From: Piscinibacter gummiphilus
Lineage (GTDB): Bacteria > Pseudomonadota > Gammaproteobacteria > Burkholderiales > Burkholderiaceae_C
Length of the DNA stretch: 64,000 bases
Direction of reading: 5' to 3'
NCBI RefSeq assembly: GCF_002116905.1
Contig: NZ_CP015118.1
Location: forward strand, 1,550,001-1,614,000
In this document: positions 9,961 to 19,562 of the stretch, in pieces
Position numbering within the stretch: position 1 is the stretch's first letter
Layout: each line of letters opens with the position of its first letter
Made by a program: the position numbers and the translations under genes
Notes under the pieces: generated by a model
The model's input: the letters and a program-made list of their open reading frames with translations, nothing else
Told to the model about the DNA's origin: nothing
The model's database searches: none

Positions 9961-9978
9961 TAGGGAGCATTTTCCCTA
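9961..9978. promoter_or_regulatory. Palindrome TAGGGA-N6-TCCCTA between gntR and gudD-like gene
   Basis: Perfect 6-bp inverted repeat with a 6-base spacer, lying 11 bases upstream of the gntR start codon and 5 bases from a second palindrome. It may be a repressor site or part of the gntR leader. The function is inferred from position only. Confidence 0.45.
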
Positions 9979-9983
9979 GTGAC

Positions 9984-10001
9984 GCACTAATGTATTAGTG
10001 C
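9984..10001. promoter_or_regulatory. Probable GntR operator, palindrome GCACTAATGTATTAGTGC
   Basis: A perfect 8-bp inverted repeat around a central GT, in the divergent promoter region of the FCD-type GntR gene and the dehydratase operon. The AT-rich core (CTAATGTATTAG) stands out from the very GC-rich surroundings and resembles the short dyads bound by FCD-type GntR proteins. This makes it the best candidate operator. Confidence 0.65.
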
Positions 10002-10055
10002 TTTACTTGCGGCCAGCCCCCGGATTTCCCGCATCCGGACGAACAGAAAGCCCCC

Positions 10056-11330
10056 ATGCCCCGTGACGTCACCCTCACCCGGGTCCGCGTGACCCCCATC
10101 GCGTTCCGCGACGGCCCGCTGCTCAATGCCGCGGGCATCCACGAGCCCTGGGCGCTGCGCGCCATCGTCGAGCTGGAGACCAGCGACGGCCGCGTCGGCA
10201 TCTCCGAAACCTACGGCGACGAGCCGATGCTGCGGGTGCTGGCCGAGGCGCAGGGGCTGGTGCTCGGGTTGTCCCCGTTCGACCTCAACACGATGGAGGA
10301 GCGCGTGCGCGCCGCCATCCATCCGGTCGCCGGTGCGGTGGAGTTCGAACTGGCGCCCGGCTCGCACAGCGCGAAGAACGCGGCGAAGGTGGCCAGCACC
10401 TTCGAGGTGGCGATGCTGGACCTGCAGGGGCAGATGCTCGGCGCGCCCATCGTCGACCTGCTCGGCGGGCGCGTGCGCGACACCGTGCCGTACAGCGCCT
10501 ACCTCTTCTTCAAGCACGCCGAACACATCGAGCGCCCCTACGCGCCCGACGCGTGGGGCGAGGGCCTGTCGCCCGAGCAGGTCGTGGCCCAGGCCCGCCG
10601 CATGATCTCGCTCTACGGCTTTCGCAGCATCAAGCTCAAGGGCGGCGTGTTCGAACCTGCCCACGAGATCGCCTGCATGCGCGCGCTGCACGCCGCGTTC
10701 CCCGGTGTGCCGCTGCGGCTCGACCCCAACGCGAACTGGTCCCTCGCGACGAGCATCGCGGCGGCCGAACAACTCGACGACGTGCTGGAGTACTACGAGG
10801 ACCCGTGCCCCGGCCTCGCGGGCATGGCGGAACTCGCCCGCCACACGAAGTTGCCGCTCGCGACCAACATGGTGATCACCACGCTCGACGACTTCCGCAA
10901 GGGCGCCGACACCGGGGCCGTGAAGGTGCTGCTGTCCGACCACCACTACTGGGGCGGCCTGCGCGTGACGCAGACCCTCGCCCGCATGTGCCGCCTGTGG
11001 GACCTGGGCCTGTCGATGCATTCGAACTCGCACCTGGGCATCAGCCTGATGGCGATGACCCACGTGGCCGCCGCCGTGCCGAACCTCACCTACGCCTGCG
11101 ACACGCACTACCCGTGGCAGGAAGAAGAGGTGATCGCCGGCGGCCGCGTGCCGTTCGAGGACGGCGCGGTGCGCGTGCCCACGACGCCGGGGCTTGGCGT
11201 GACGCTGGACCGCGAGCGCCTTGCCGAACTCCACGAGCAATACCGTCGCTGCGGCGTGCGCAACCGCGACGACCTGAGCCAGATGCGCAAGTACGACCCC
11301 GGGTTCACCGGCCGGCAGCCCCGGTTCTGA
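10056..11330 (+). CDS. gudD: Glucarate dehydratase-like enolase superfamily protein
   Basis: Probable acid-sugar dehydratase (D-glucarate or a related hexarate to 5-keto-4-deoxyglucarate). The 424-residue protein has the N-terminal capping domain and a TIM barrel with the KxK catalytic pair at Lys193/Lys195 (IKLKGG), metal-ligand region LDPNANW, and HSNSHLG (His322/His326), which holds the catalytic-base histidine by homology to glucarate dehydratases. It is the first gene of an operon with a TRAP transporter and an HpcH/HpaI aldolase. The exact substrate (glucarate, galactarate, idarate) cannot be fixed from sequence. Confidence 0.88.
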   Translation: MPRDVTLTRVRVTPIAFRDGPLLNAAGIHEPWALRAIVELETSDGRVGISETYGDEPMLRVLAEAQGLVLGLSPFDLNTMEERVRAAIHPVAGAVEFELAPGSHSAKNAAKVASTFEVAMLDLQGQMLGAPIVDLLGGRVRDTVPYSAYLFFKHAEHIERPYAPDAWGEGLSPEQVVAQARRMISLYGFRSIKLKGGVFEPAHEIACMRALHAAFPGVPLRLDPNANWSLATSIAAAEQLDDVLEYYEDPCPGLAGMAELARHTKLPLATNMVITTLDDFRKGADTGAVKVLLSDHHYWGGLRVTQTLARMCRLWDLGLSMHSNSHLGISLMAMTHVAAAVPNLTYACDTHYPWQEEEVIAGGRVPFEDGAVRVPTTPGLGVTLDRERLAELHEQYRRCGVRNRDDLSQMRKYDPGFTGRQPRF

Positions 11331-11368
11331 ACGCCGTGCCCGACGCCTTCCCCCACCGGAGACCTTCG

Positions 11369-12328
11369 ATGAAAACCCTGCTCCTGCCGATCCTGCTGGC
11401 CGCCGCCTGTGGCGCCCAGGCCGCCGAGTTCCGCTCGGCCGACGTCCACAACAGCGACGACTACCCCACCGTCGCCGCGGTGCGGTACATGAGCGAGCAG
11501 CTCGACAAGCGCAGCAGCGGCCGCTACAAGATCAAGGTCTTCAACAAGAGCGCGCTCGGCAACGAGAAGGAAACGCTCGATCAGGTGAAGATCGGCGCGC
11601 TCGAGATGAACCGCGTGAACATCAGCACGCTGAACGCCATCTGTCCGAAGAGCCTCGTGCCCACCATGCCGTTCCTCTTCGACTCCACCGCGCACATGCG
11701 CAAGAAGCTCGATGGCCCCATCGGCGAGGAGATCCTCAAGGGCTGCGAGTCGCAGGGCCTCGTGGGCCTCGCGTTCTACGACAGCGGCTCGCGCTCCATC
11801 TACGCGAAGAAGCCGGTGCGCAGCCTGGCCGACGCGAAGGGCCTGAAGATCCGCGTGCAGCCGTCCGACCTGTGGGTGGCCGTGGCCGCCGCGATGGGCG
11901 CCAACGCCACGCCGATGCCCACCGGCGAGGTCTACACCGCGCTGAAGACGGGCCTGATCGACGCGGCCGAGAACAACGTGCCGTCGTACGAGGGCTTCAA
12001 GCACTACGAGGCCGTGAAGGTCTACTCGCGCACCGAACACTCGATGGCGCCCGAGGTGCTGCTGATCTCGAAGGCGGTGTTCGACCGCATGTCCGCGGCC
12101 GACCAGGAACTCTTCCGGTCCACCGCCAAGGCCTCGGTGCAGTTCCAGCGCCAGAAGTGGGACGAGCAGGAGGCCAAGGCGCTCGACATCGTGCGCAAGT
12201 CCGGCTCGCAGTTCGTGGACGACGTCGACAAGGCCGCGTTCAAGGCGGCCATGGCGCCGGTGTACGCGAAGTTCATCACGACGCCCGACCTGCAGCGGCT
12301 CGTGAAGGCCGTGCAGGAGTCCAAGTGA
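11369..12328 (+). CDS. dctP: TRAP transporter solute-binding protein DctP
   Basis: Periplasmic binding protein of a TRAP uptake system, 319 residues, with a signal peptide cleaved after about AQA (residue 19). DctP family features include the basic ligand-binding region around LKIRVQPSDLW and the MPTGEVYTALKTGLIDAAENN segment. The ATG at 11369 was chosen because it begins the signal peptide and GGAG precedes it. The stop overlaps the GTG start of dctQ by 4 bases. Likely ligand: a hexarate. Confidence 0.93.
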   Translation: MKTLLLPILLAAACGAQAAEFRSADVHNSDDYPTVAAVRYMSEQLDKRSSGRYKIKVFNKSALGNEKETLDQVKIGALEMNRVNISTLNAICPKSLVPTMPFLFDSTAHMRKKLDGPIGEEILKGCESQGLVGLAFYDSGSRSIYAKKPVRSLADAKGLKIRVQPSDLWVAVAAAMGANATPMPTGEVYTALKTGLIDAAENNVPSYEGFKHYEAVKVYSRTEHSMAPEVLLISKAVFDRMSAADQELFRSTAKASVQFQRQKWDEQEAKALDIVRKSGSQFVDDVDKAAFKAAMAPVYAKFITTPDLQRLVKAVQESK

Positions 12329-12900
12329 TCGTGGACGCGACCGACTCGGCGGCGCTGTCGCCGGTCGCGCCGGCCATCGACGCGGGCCCGGCGCGGCCCG
12401 CGGCGGACCACCCGTACAACCGCCTGTGCGCGCGGTTGAGCAAGGCGTGCCTCGTGCTGGCCGTCCTCGGGCTCGGCGGCATCATCCTGAGCGTGCAGGC
12501 CCAGGTGATCGGGCGCTACGTCTTCAACGACACGCCCACGTGGACCGAGGCGCTCGCGCTGCAGTTGGTGCTGTACGTCACCGCGTTCGGCGTGGCGGTG
12601 GGCGTGCGCGACGCGGGCCACATCGGGCTCGAATCGCTCGTGACCCTGTTGCCCGACCGCTGGCGCCTGCGCGTCGAGGTGCTCATCCACGCGCTGGTGG
12701 GCCTCTTCGGCGGCATCCTGGTGCACAGCAGCTGGCTGTGGACGCGCCTCAAGTGGGGCGAACTCGACCCGATGCTCGGCATGCCCGTGGGCATCGACTA
12801 CCTGTCGCTCGTGATCGCTGGGACGCTTGTCGTGATGTTCTCGATCGAACACATCCTCGCGCTGCTGCGCGGCGAGGACATCGTCCCTGCGTGGCACTGA
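12325..12900 (+). CDS. dctQ: TRAP transporter small permease DctQ
   Basis: Small four-helix membrane subunit of the TRAP transporter, 191 residues. The GTG start at 12325 overlaps the dctP stop (GTGA), and AGGAG lies 6 bases upstream; a second GTG two codons on is possible. The four spans and the motif FxxTPTWTEALAL match the DctQ family. A hydrophilic N-terminal tail of about 30 residues precedes the first span. Confidence 0.92.
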   Translation: MIVDATDSAALSPVAPAIDAGPARPAADHPYNRLCARLSKACLVLAVLGLGGIILSVQAQVIGRYVFNDTPTWTEALALQLVLYVTAFGVAVGVRDAGHIGLESLVTLLPDRWRLRVEVLIHALVGLFGGILVHSSWLWTRLKWGELDPMLGMPVGIDYLSLVIAGTLVVMFSIEHILALLRGEDIVPAWH

Positions 12901-12908
12901 AAGACTCC

Positions 12909-14198
12909 ATGGAACTGGCCGTTCTCTCGCTGAGCTTCCTCCTGCTGCTGGTGATCGGCGTGCCGGTCGCCTTCTCGATCGGCCTCGCGTCGGTCGCCAC
13001 CGTGCTCTACGCCGGCGTGCCGGTGCCCGTCGTCGTGCAGAAGATGGTGGGGGGCATGCAGGTGTTCTCGTTCCTCGCGATCCCGTTCTTCGTCTTCGCG
13101 GGCGAGCTGATGCTGTACGGCGGCATCGCCGACCGCATCGTGCGCTTCGCCAACGCCCTCGTGGGCCACGTGCGCGGCGGCCTCGGCATGAGCAATGTGG
13201 TGGGCTGCACACTGTTCGGCGGCGTGGCGGGCTCGGCGCTGGCCGACGTGTCCGCGATGGGGTCCGTGATGATCCCGCTGATGAAGAAGGAGGGGTACGA
13301 CGCCGACTACGCCGTCAACGTCACCACCCACTCGGCGCTGGTGGGCGTGCTGATGCCCACCTCGCACAACCTGATCATCTTCACGCTGGCCACCACCGGC
13401 ATCGCGTCGGTGAGCGTGCTGAGCCTGATCCTCGCGGCCATCGTCCCGGCGCTGCTGCTGACGTTGTGCAACCTGGGCGCGGCGTACTACGTGGCGGTCA
13501 AGCGCGGCTACGCGACCCGTGGCGCCTTCCCCGGCTGGGGCGAGGTGCTGCGCGCGTTCCTCGGGGCGCTGCCCGGCCTGCTGATCGTCGTGATCATCCT
13601 GGTGGGCATCCTGTCCGGCGTGTTCACAGCCACCGAGTCCGCGGCCACCGCGGTGTTCTGGGCACTGCTGGTCACCGCCATCGTGTACCGCTCGCTGGAC
13701 TGGCCGCACTTCCTGAAGGCCTGCGCGAAGGCGTGCAAGACCACCGGCGTGGTGCTGCTGCTGATCGGCATCTCGTCCGCCTTCGGCTACTTCATGGCGC
13801 TGTACGAGGTGCCGCAGAAGACCGGCGCGCTGATGCAGATGGTGTCGGACAACCCGCTCGTGATCTTCTTCCTGATCAACCTGCTGCTGTTCCTGCTGGG
13901 CACCTTCCTCGACATGGCGGCGACCATCCTCGTGTGCACGCCGATCTTCCTGCCCATCGCGATGCACTACGGCATGGACCCGGCCCAGTTCGGCATCGTG
14001 ATGCTGATCAACTGCGCGCTCGGGCTGAACACGCCGCCCGTCGGGGTGACGCAGTTCGTGGGCTGCGCCATCGGAGGCATCTCGGTGGGGCAGGTCATGA
14101 AGTCCATCCTGCCGTTCTACAGCGCCCTCGGCCTGTGCCTGATGCTCGTCACCTACGTGCCGGCGTTCTCGCTGTGGCTGCCCTCGCTCTTCAAGTGA
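12909..14198 (+). CDS. dctM: TRAP transporter large permease DctM
   Basis: Large membrane subunit (about 12 spans, 429 residues) forming the transport path. Typical DctM features are GSALADVSAMGSVMIP near the middle of the N-terminal half and GLNTPPVGV near the C-terminus. The ATG lies 8 bases after dctQ, so dctPQM is a complete set. It is placed between the dehydratase and the aldolase genes, as in hexarate uptake operons. Confidence 0.95.
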   Translation: MELAVLSLSFLLLLVIGVPVAFSIGLASVATVLYAGVPVPVVVQKMVGGMQVFSFLAIPFFVFAGELMLYGGIADRIVRFANALVGHVRGGLGMSNVVGCTLFGGVAGSALADVSAMGSVMIPLMKKEGYDADYAVNVTTHSALVGVLMPTSHNLIIFTLATTGIASVSVLSLILAAIVPALLLTLCNLGAAYYVAVKRGYATRGAFPGWGEVLRAFLGALPGLLIVVIILVGILSGVFTATESAATAVFWALLVTAIVYRSLDWPHFLKACAKACKTTGVVLLLIGISSAFGYFMALYEVPQKTGALMQMVSDNPLVIFFLINLLLFLLGTFLDMAATILVCTPIFLPIAMHYGMDPAQFGIVMLINCALGLNTPPVGVTQFVGCAIGGISVGQVMKSILPFYSALGLCLMLVTYVPAFSLWLPSLFK

Positions 14199-14220
14199 CC
14201 CCTCTTTCCAGGAGCCGACG

Positions 14221-14991
14221 ATGAGACCCAATCGCCTTCGTGAACTCTGGCGCACCGGCGGTGCCGCCGTGAACGGCTGGCTCGCCATTCCCAACAGCTT
14301 TTCGGCCGAGACCATGGCCCACCAGGGCTGGGACTCGCTGACCATCGACCTGCAACACGGCATGGTCGACTACGCCACGATGGTGCCGATGCTGCAGGCC
14401 ATCTCCACCACCCCCACGGTACCGGTGGTGCGCGTGCCGTGGCTCGAGGCCGGCATCCTGATGAAGGTGCTGGACGCGGGCGCCTACGGCGTGATCTGCC
14501 CGATGGTCAACACGCGCGAGGACGCGCAGCGCCTCGTCGCGTACACCCACTACGCGCCGCGCGGCACGCGCAGCTTCGGGCCGGTGCGCGCGTCGCTGTA
14601 CGGCGGGCCCGACTACGCGGCGCACGCGAACGACACCATCGTCACGTTCGCGATGATCGAGACCGCGGCGGCGCTGGATCACCTCGACGACATCCTGTCC
14701 GTCGAGGGGCTGGATGCCATCTACGTGGGCCCGTCCGACCTGTCGCTCGCGCTCGGCTGCCGCCCGGTGTTCGACGACGTGGACCCGAAGGCGGCCGAGG
14801 CCATCGACCACATCCTCGCGCGGGCGAAACACCACGGCGTGGTGGCCGGCATCCACAACGGCACCACCGAGGCGGCGCTCGCGCGCATCGCCAAGGGGTT
14901 CCAGTTCGTCACGGTGGGGTCGGACGCGCGGCTGATGGCGGCGGGGGCGCGGCAGGTGGTGGATCGGATGCAGGCGGGGCTGGGGCGCTGA
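14221..14991 (+). CDS. HpcH/HpaI family aldolase (likely 5-keto-4-deoxyglucarate aldolase)
   Basis: Class II, divalent-metal aldolase of 256 residues. The metal ligands are the glutamate in MIETAAA and the aspartate in GPSDLS, and the substrate-binding arginine lies in VVRVPW. With the upstream dehydratase this suggests GarL-type cleavage of 5-keto-4-deoxyglucarate to pyruvate and tartronate semialdehyde. Related 2-keto-3-deoxyrhamnonate or hydroxyoxovalerate aldolases share these motifs, so the substrate is inferred from context. AGGAG precedes the ATG. Confidence 0.88.
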   Translation: MRPNRLRELWRTGGAAVNGWLAIPNSFSAETMAHQGWDSLTIDLQHGMVDYATMVPMLQAISTTPTVPVVRVPWLEAGILMKVLDAGAYGVICPMVNTREDAQRLVAYTHYAPRGTRSFGPVRASLYGGPDYAAHANDTIVTFAMIETAAALDHLDDILSVEGLDAIYVGPSDLSLALGCRPVFDDVDPKAAEAIDHILARAKHHGVVAGIHNGTTEAALARIAKGFQFVTVGSDARLMAAGARQVVDRMQAGLGR

Positions 14992-15105
14992 AAGAAGTCC
15001 GGAGAACGGCGGCGAGGCAGAAGAACAGTGCGCGCTGGGCCGACAGTGGCGCAAGCGACTCGATCGGCGCGTGCAGACGAGATCGATGACGAAACCCGAA
15101 TCATC

Positions 15106-15130
15106 GTCACCCCGGCGAACGCCGGGGCCC
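15106..15130. repeat. REP-like palindromic repeat, single copy
   Basis: GTCACCCCGGCGAACGCCGGGG plus a CCC tail forms a stem with arms CCCCGGCG/CGCCGGGG around AA. It resembles the two units at 42146-42227. Such GC-rich extragenic palindromes are common downstream of genes in proteobacteria; here it follows the aldolase gene and precedes an unknown gene. Confidence 0.7.
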
Positions 15131-15204
15131 GTTGCAGCACAATGAGCCCGGGCGAGGTGTCTCGGGGCTGTACCTCGCCGTGGACATTCCGGCAAGGGCG
15201 ATGC

Positions 15205-16053
15205 ATGAACCTCTTCGGGTGGGGCAAGAAGGACAAGCGCGTGACCTTCCAGCAGGATCCGGTCGGGTTCCTGCTGCAGGACGCCGACGACCAGATCGAG
15301 ATCTGTCGGCAGGCCATCGGACCGAACCGGGAGGGCCGGCAGTTCGCCCTCATGGCCCGGAACGTCCGCACCGTCTTGGGATGCGTTCTCGAGCGGGTCG
15401 CCTTGCAGGCGCGGGCGCCGGATGGGCGCGGGACGGTCCGTGCGGAACTCGAGCGGTGCCGGCCGTACATCGCCCTCCTGATCGCGGCGGTGGAACTCCG
15501 CGCGAGTGACCGGAGCGCGACCGATCCCTTTGTGCTCGCCAGCACATTCACCCCGGCTATCCTCGCCGCGATGCTGCTGGGCGACTGGCCCCTCGCCGAC
15601 CAGGTGTCGAAGGCCTCCTGCAGCGCGGCCGTGAGGGAGGAGGGCGGAGAGGCCGACAGCGGAGGCGTGCACGACGAGGAGGCGAGGATGGCCGCCGCGG
15701 CGGTCACCGACGATGGCATCGCCCTCGGTCGGCTGCGAGCGCGGTTCGCGCGGGACCGGGTCTCGGATCCCTACTTCCTGCGGCACTTCCACCACGACGT
15801 GGCCATGGACCTGATCGTGCACCGCGACGAGGCCGGGTTCGCGAAGGAGATGGCGGCCCACGAAAGCCGCTTCCTCGCCCGGGCGGCCGACCCGTCCACG
15901 AAACAGCGCCCGCTGCTGGACGCCTGCTTCGACGAGAACCGCCTCGTCATCGACGTCTGGGCCGTCGCACTGTGCCTCCTCGCGCGCCACCGTGGCATGG
16001 TGGTCGACGTGAACACGGAGTGTCTGCCGCTGGACCTGTTCGGCGCCGGTTGA
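15205..16053 (+). CDS. Uncharacterised protein
   Basis: I do not recognise a family. The 282-residue product starts MNLFGWGKKDKR and is soluble, mainly helical by appearance, with no signal peptide or membrane span. The ATG at 15205 was chosen over longer upstream extensions, because the upstream region holds a REP-like repeat and the residues there look non-coding. It stands alone between the aldolase operon and the convergent mscS-type gene. Codon bias matches neighbouring genes, which supports real coding. Confidence 0.7.
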   Translation: MNLFGWGKKDKRVTFQQDPVGFLLQDADDQIEICRQAIGPNREGRQFALMARNVRTVLGCVLERVALQARAPDGRGTVRAELERCRPYIALLIAAVELRASDRSATDPFVLASTFTPAILAAMLLGDWPLADQVSKASCSAAVREEGGEADSGGVHDEEARMAAAAVTDDGIALGRLRARFARDRVSDPYFLRHFHHDVAMDLIVHRDEAGFAKEMAAHESRFLARAADPSTKQRPLLDACFDENRLVIDVWAVALCLLARHRGMVVDVNTECLPLDLFGAG

Positions 16054-16068
16054 CCGTTGGCCTCGGGC

Positions 16069-18495
16069 TCAAGCCGGAGCCGCGGGCGGCGGGGGCACGG
16101 TGCCCACCGACTCCACCGGCTGCGACACCAGCATCGTCGGCGGCTTGCCCAACGACAACCCCGCCTCCCGCAACCGTTCCAGCACGTCGAACAGCAGGTC
16201 GCTGCGCACGCCGTAGGCTGCACGCGGTGAACTGACGAAGCCGCTGGCGTTGAACACGAGGTTCGTGCCGTCGATGCCGTCGAGCTGCACGTTCGGCGCG
16301 GGCGAGGGCAGTACACCGGGGTGGGACTGGAAGGCCGTCAGCAGCACCTCGCGCGCCTTCTGCGTGTCGGTCGACAGCGGCATCGGCAGCTTGATCTGCA
16401 CCATGCCCAGCGGGTCGGTGTAGGTGACGTTGCGCACGATCTTCGTGATGAACTCGGAGTTCGGCACGATGACGGTCGAGCGGTCGCCCATCTGGATCTC
16501 GGTGGCGCGCACGTTGATGCGGCGGATGTCGCCCTCGACGCCCGACAGCGACACCCAGTCGCCCACCTTCACCGGCCGCTCGGCGAGCAGGATCAGGCCG
16601 GACACGAAGTTCTGCACCACCGCCTGCAGGCCGAAGCCGATGCCCACCGACAGCGCGCTGGCCACCCACGCCACGCGTTCGAGGCCCACGCCGACGGCCG
16701 ACATCGCGAGCGCGATCACGGCCACCGCACCCGCGTAGCCGAACAGCGTGGTCACCGACAGGCGCATGCCCGCGTCCATGCGGGTGGTGGGCATGTAGCG
16801 CTTGCCCAGCCAGTCCTTCAGCATCCGAACCGCGATGAACCCGACGACGAGGACCAGCACGCCCTGCAGCAGCGCGGCGGGCTTGATGCTGATCTCGCCG
16901 ATGCTCAGCCCGTCGTTGAGGTGGTCGGCCCGGCGCAGCAGTTCGAGCGGGCCTTCGCCGTACGGGGCGAGCAGCAGGACCAGCGCGAAGAGCCCGATCA
17001 CGATGCGGCTCATGCCCGACAGCAGCACGGCGGTCTGCTCGCGCGTGCGCGGTGGCGCGGCCGAGCCCTCGGCCGGCTGGCCGTGCGGGGACTCGGTGGG
17101 CGCGAGCAGGGTCATGAAGAGGTCGTCGACCAGCACGGCCAGCAGGTAGGCCGTGGCCAGGACGATGAGGCCCCACACGAGCTGGTTGACCACGAAGGTG
17201 CCCAGCGCGACGTGGCCCGACAGCAGCGCGATCACCGCGGCGCCCAGCACGATCCAGGCGACCGTGCGTACCGTCTGCATCCACAGCGGCGGGGAGGGCT
17301 CGGGCGGTGCGTCGGATGCGGCGGCCTCGGCCGGGCGCGGGCGGACGCGCCGCAGGGCGACGGCCAGGAACAGGATGAAGGTCAGCGAGGCGAGCGCATG
17401 GATGCCCGACGAGGCCATTGCGCCCGGGCCCACCGCGACCACGAGGCGCGTGGTGAACCCGGCCAGCACGATCAGCGCACCGAAGGCCAGCGGGAACCAG
17501 CGCAGGCGGCTGGCCGTGCGGTCCGGGATCGGCGGCAGCCGCCACGAGGGTTTGCCGGACGACAGCAGGGCGATGCCCAGGCCCGCGGTGAAACCGCCGA
17601 ACCACACGATGGCCTCCATGCCGGAGACCAGCCGGGCGTCCGCCATGGTCAACGTGTCGCCGGACTCCAGCGCGAGGGCGATCACGTGGGCGGCGAGGCC
17701 CGGCGCCAACGTCCACGCGGCCACGACGCCCACGGCATGCAGCGACCGCCGCAGGCGGCCGGCCGGCACGCGGGTGGCGCTGAGGTGCAGCAGCAGCCGC
17801 TGGCACGCGACGCCCAGCCCCAGCAGCACCGCGACCGCGGCGGCGACGGCCAGCCAGCGGCCCGCCGGCACGGACCCCAGCGCCCCGGACAGGCTGGTGC
17901 GCCAGCGCTCGAACCGCCGCAACTCGGCCGGCAGGTCGTCGCCCAGTTCCTTCCAGAACGTGGGCCCGAGGATCGCGGGCGACCGTTCGCCCAGCTTCGC
18001 ACTGAACTGGGACCGGCGCAGCGCCGTGGCGGTCGCCGCCGCCTGCTCGGCTTCTACCGCGAGCAGCCGCGCCAGCTTGATCTGCGAGTCGAGCGTGGAC
18101 ACCTGCCGCATCAGCTGCGCCCGGTGCGCGGCGATGTCCGGCGATTCCTTCACCCCGTCGGCCGGCGTGCCCAGTTCGGCGAGCCGGGCCTTCACGTCGG
18201 CGAGTTCCGGTGCGAAGGCCGTGGCCGCATTGTTCGCCTGCGTCTGCACCGACTCCACCCGCTTGCCGAGGGCCTGCATGCCGGCGTCGTCCAGCGTCTC
18301 GACCTGGATGCTGCGGATGGCCTCCATCTCCTTGCGGGCGGTGTCCAGCAACACCGCGGGTTCGGGCGGTGGGGGCGCCTGCGCGAACCCGGGGGCGGGC
18401 AGCGCGAGCAGCACGCACCACGCGATCAGCCAGGCGCGGACGAACGACAGGCCGGTGCGGCGCACCGGGCGGGGAGGTGTCGTGGGCGGGAGCAT
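16069..18495 (-). CDS. MscS-type mechanosensitive channel with DUF3772 domain
   Basis: Large mechanosensitive channel-like protein, 808 residues. It has an N-terminal signal segment, a periplasmic DUF3772-like helical domain to about residue 200, about ten membrane spans, and a C-terminal MscS core, including GIGFGLQAVVQNFVSGLILLAE and the beta-domain segment VGDWVSLSGVEGDI. It probably gates ions under osmotic downshock. It lies 30 bases downstream of the CHAD gene and may be co-transcribed with it. Confidence 0.92.
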   Translation of the reverse strand: MLPPTTPPRPVRRTGLSFVRAWLIAWCVLLALPAPGFAQAPPPPEPAVLLDTARKEMEAIRSIQVETLDDAGMQALGKRVESVQTQANNAATAFAPELADVKARLAELGTPADGVKESPDIAAHRAQLMRQVSTLDSQIKLARLLAVEAEQAAATATALRRSQFSAKLGERSPAILGPTFWKELGDDLPAELRRFERWRTSLSGALGSVPAGRWLAVAAAVAVLLGLGVACQRLLLHLSATRVPAGRLRRSLHAVGVVAAWTLAPGLAAHVIALALESGDTLTMADARLVSGMEAIVWFGGFTAGLGIALLSSGKPSWRLPPIPDRTASRLRWFPLAFGALIVLAGFTTRLVVAVGPGAMASSGIHALASLTFILFLAVALRRVRPRPAEAAASDAPPEPSPPLWMQTVRTVAWIVLGAAVIALLSGHVALGTFVVNQLVWGLIVLATAYLLAVLVDDLFMTLLAPTESPHGQPAEGSAAPPRTREQTAVLLSGMSRIVIGLFALVLLLAPYGEGPLELLRRADHLNDGLSIGEISIKPAALLQGVLVLVVGFIAVRMLKDWLGKRYMPTTRMDAGMRLSVTTLFGYAGAVAVIALAMSAVGVGLERVAWVASALSVGIGFGLQAVVQNFVSGLILLAERPVKVGDWVSLSGVEGDIRRINVRATEIQMGDRSTVIVPNSEFITKIVRNVTYTDPLGMVQIKLPMPLSTDTQKAREVLLTAFQSHPGVLPSPAPNVQLDGIDGTNLVFNASGFVSSPRAAYGVRSDLLFDVLERLREAGLSLGKPPTMLVSQPVESVGTVPPPPAAPA

Positions 18496-18525
18496 CGGGC
18501 GATCGTACCCCCGTCACCGGGTGGG

Positions 18526-19386
18526 TCAGCGCGGCGTCTTCGGCCGCCCGTGCCAGAAGGGCTCTGCCTTGCCGGCACGCCGAAGGGCCTTGGCCGCGAC
18601 GTGCGCCGACACCGGCTGGCGCGCCGTGAGCCAGCCCACCGCGAACCAGGCCTCGGGGTGGCGGGGGGCCCGGGCGCGGAAGTGGTCGAGGGCCGTGGCC
18701 TCGTCGTTGTGTTCACCCAGCGCGTCCTGCGCGGGCTTCAGCGCATCGAAGTACGCGGACACCTTCGCCCCCCGGTAGGCCGGCGCGATGAACTCCGCGA
18801 GGTAGCGCAGGCGCTTGAGCCGCTTGCGGACCGCGTGCTGTTCCTCGGCGGGCATCTCCGCGAAACGTGTCGCGCTCTTGCGGACCTGGCGGTGCAGCTT
18901 GTCCAGGCGCACGCCCACCGCGTCGAGGGTGTCGCCGTCGAAGGCGTCGGCGTCCGGGCCGGGCGGCTCCACGGTGAAGAGGCTCAAGGCCTTCAGCGCT
19001 TGCTGCAGAGGACGGGCGCGCGCCAGCGATGCGGGGGAGGGCGACCGGGCACCCACCGCGTCCGCCTCGAGCCCGGGTGCCCCGGCCCGCCACAGTGCCT
19101 GCCCGGTCTTCGATGCGAGCAGCGTCTGGTCGCGGTGTTTGCCCAGTTCGCGGAAGGTGTGGGCCAGCACCGGCTCCCAGCCGGGGTCGAGCCGCGCATT
19201 GAACTCCGGCAGCTCGCGCAGCGCGGTGCGCAGGCGGCGCAGCCCGACGCGCAGCTGGTGCACGTGCTCGGGGTCCTGGCTGCCGGCCGACAGTTCGCGG
19301 GCGTTGCGCAGGACCGGGTCGAGGCAGGCCGCGACGGCCTGCTGGACGAAGCGCCGGGGATCCGCCGGCACGGGGGTGTCTGTCAT
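18526..19386 (-). CDS. CHAD domain-containing protein
   Basis: The 286-residue protein consists of a CHAD helical domain: conserved histidines and basic residues appear in VHQLRVGLRRLRTALRE near the N-terminus and in RKRLKRLRYLAEF in the second half. CHAD proteins bind polyphosphate, and many sit near polyphosphate or CYTH genes; none is seen here. The ATG at 19386 was preferred to one 7 codons upstream because AGGAG lies 9 bases before it. Confidence 0.93.
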   Translation of the reverse strand: MTDTPVPADPRRFVQQAVAACLDPVLRNARELSAGSQDPEHVHQLRVGLRRLRTALRELPEFNARLDPGWEPVLAHTFRELGKHRDQTLLASKTGQALWRAGAPGLEADAVGARSPSPASLARARPLQQALKALSLFTVEPPGPDADAFDGDTLDAVGVRLDKLHRQVRKSATRFAEMPAEEQHAVRKRLKRLRYLAEFIAPAYRGAKVSAYFDALKPAQDALGEHNDEATALDHFRARAPRHPEAWFAVGWLTARQPVSAHVAAKALRRAGKAEPFWHGRPKTPR

Positions 19387-19562
19387 GGTGGGGAACTCCT
19401 GGACCACACACGGGCCACCTTAACGGATTCCGTGCGGAGGCAACGAACGATTCCGGCGTCTCCCTTCCATCGTTCCGCGCATGAGCACGTGCCGGAATGT
19501 CAGTTGGTGCGGCGCGGTCCTCGCCTTAACGTGGCACCCATCGACTGCTTCACCAGGATCCC

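Noticed and set aside
15075..15107. GACGAA and ATCGTC arms upstream of the unknown gene at 15205
   Set aside because: The arms point outward and the spacing differs from the N6 dyad at the other promoters, so I do not count it as a regulon site.
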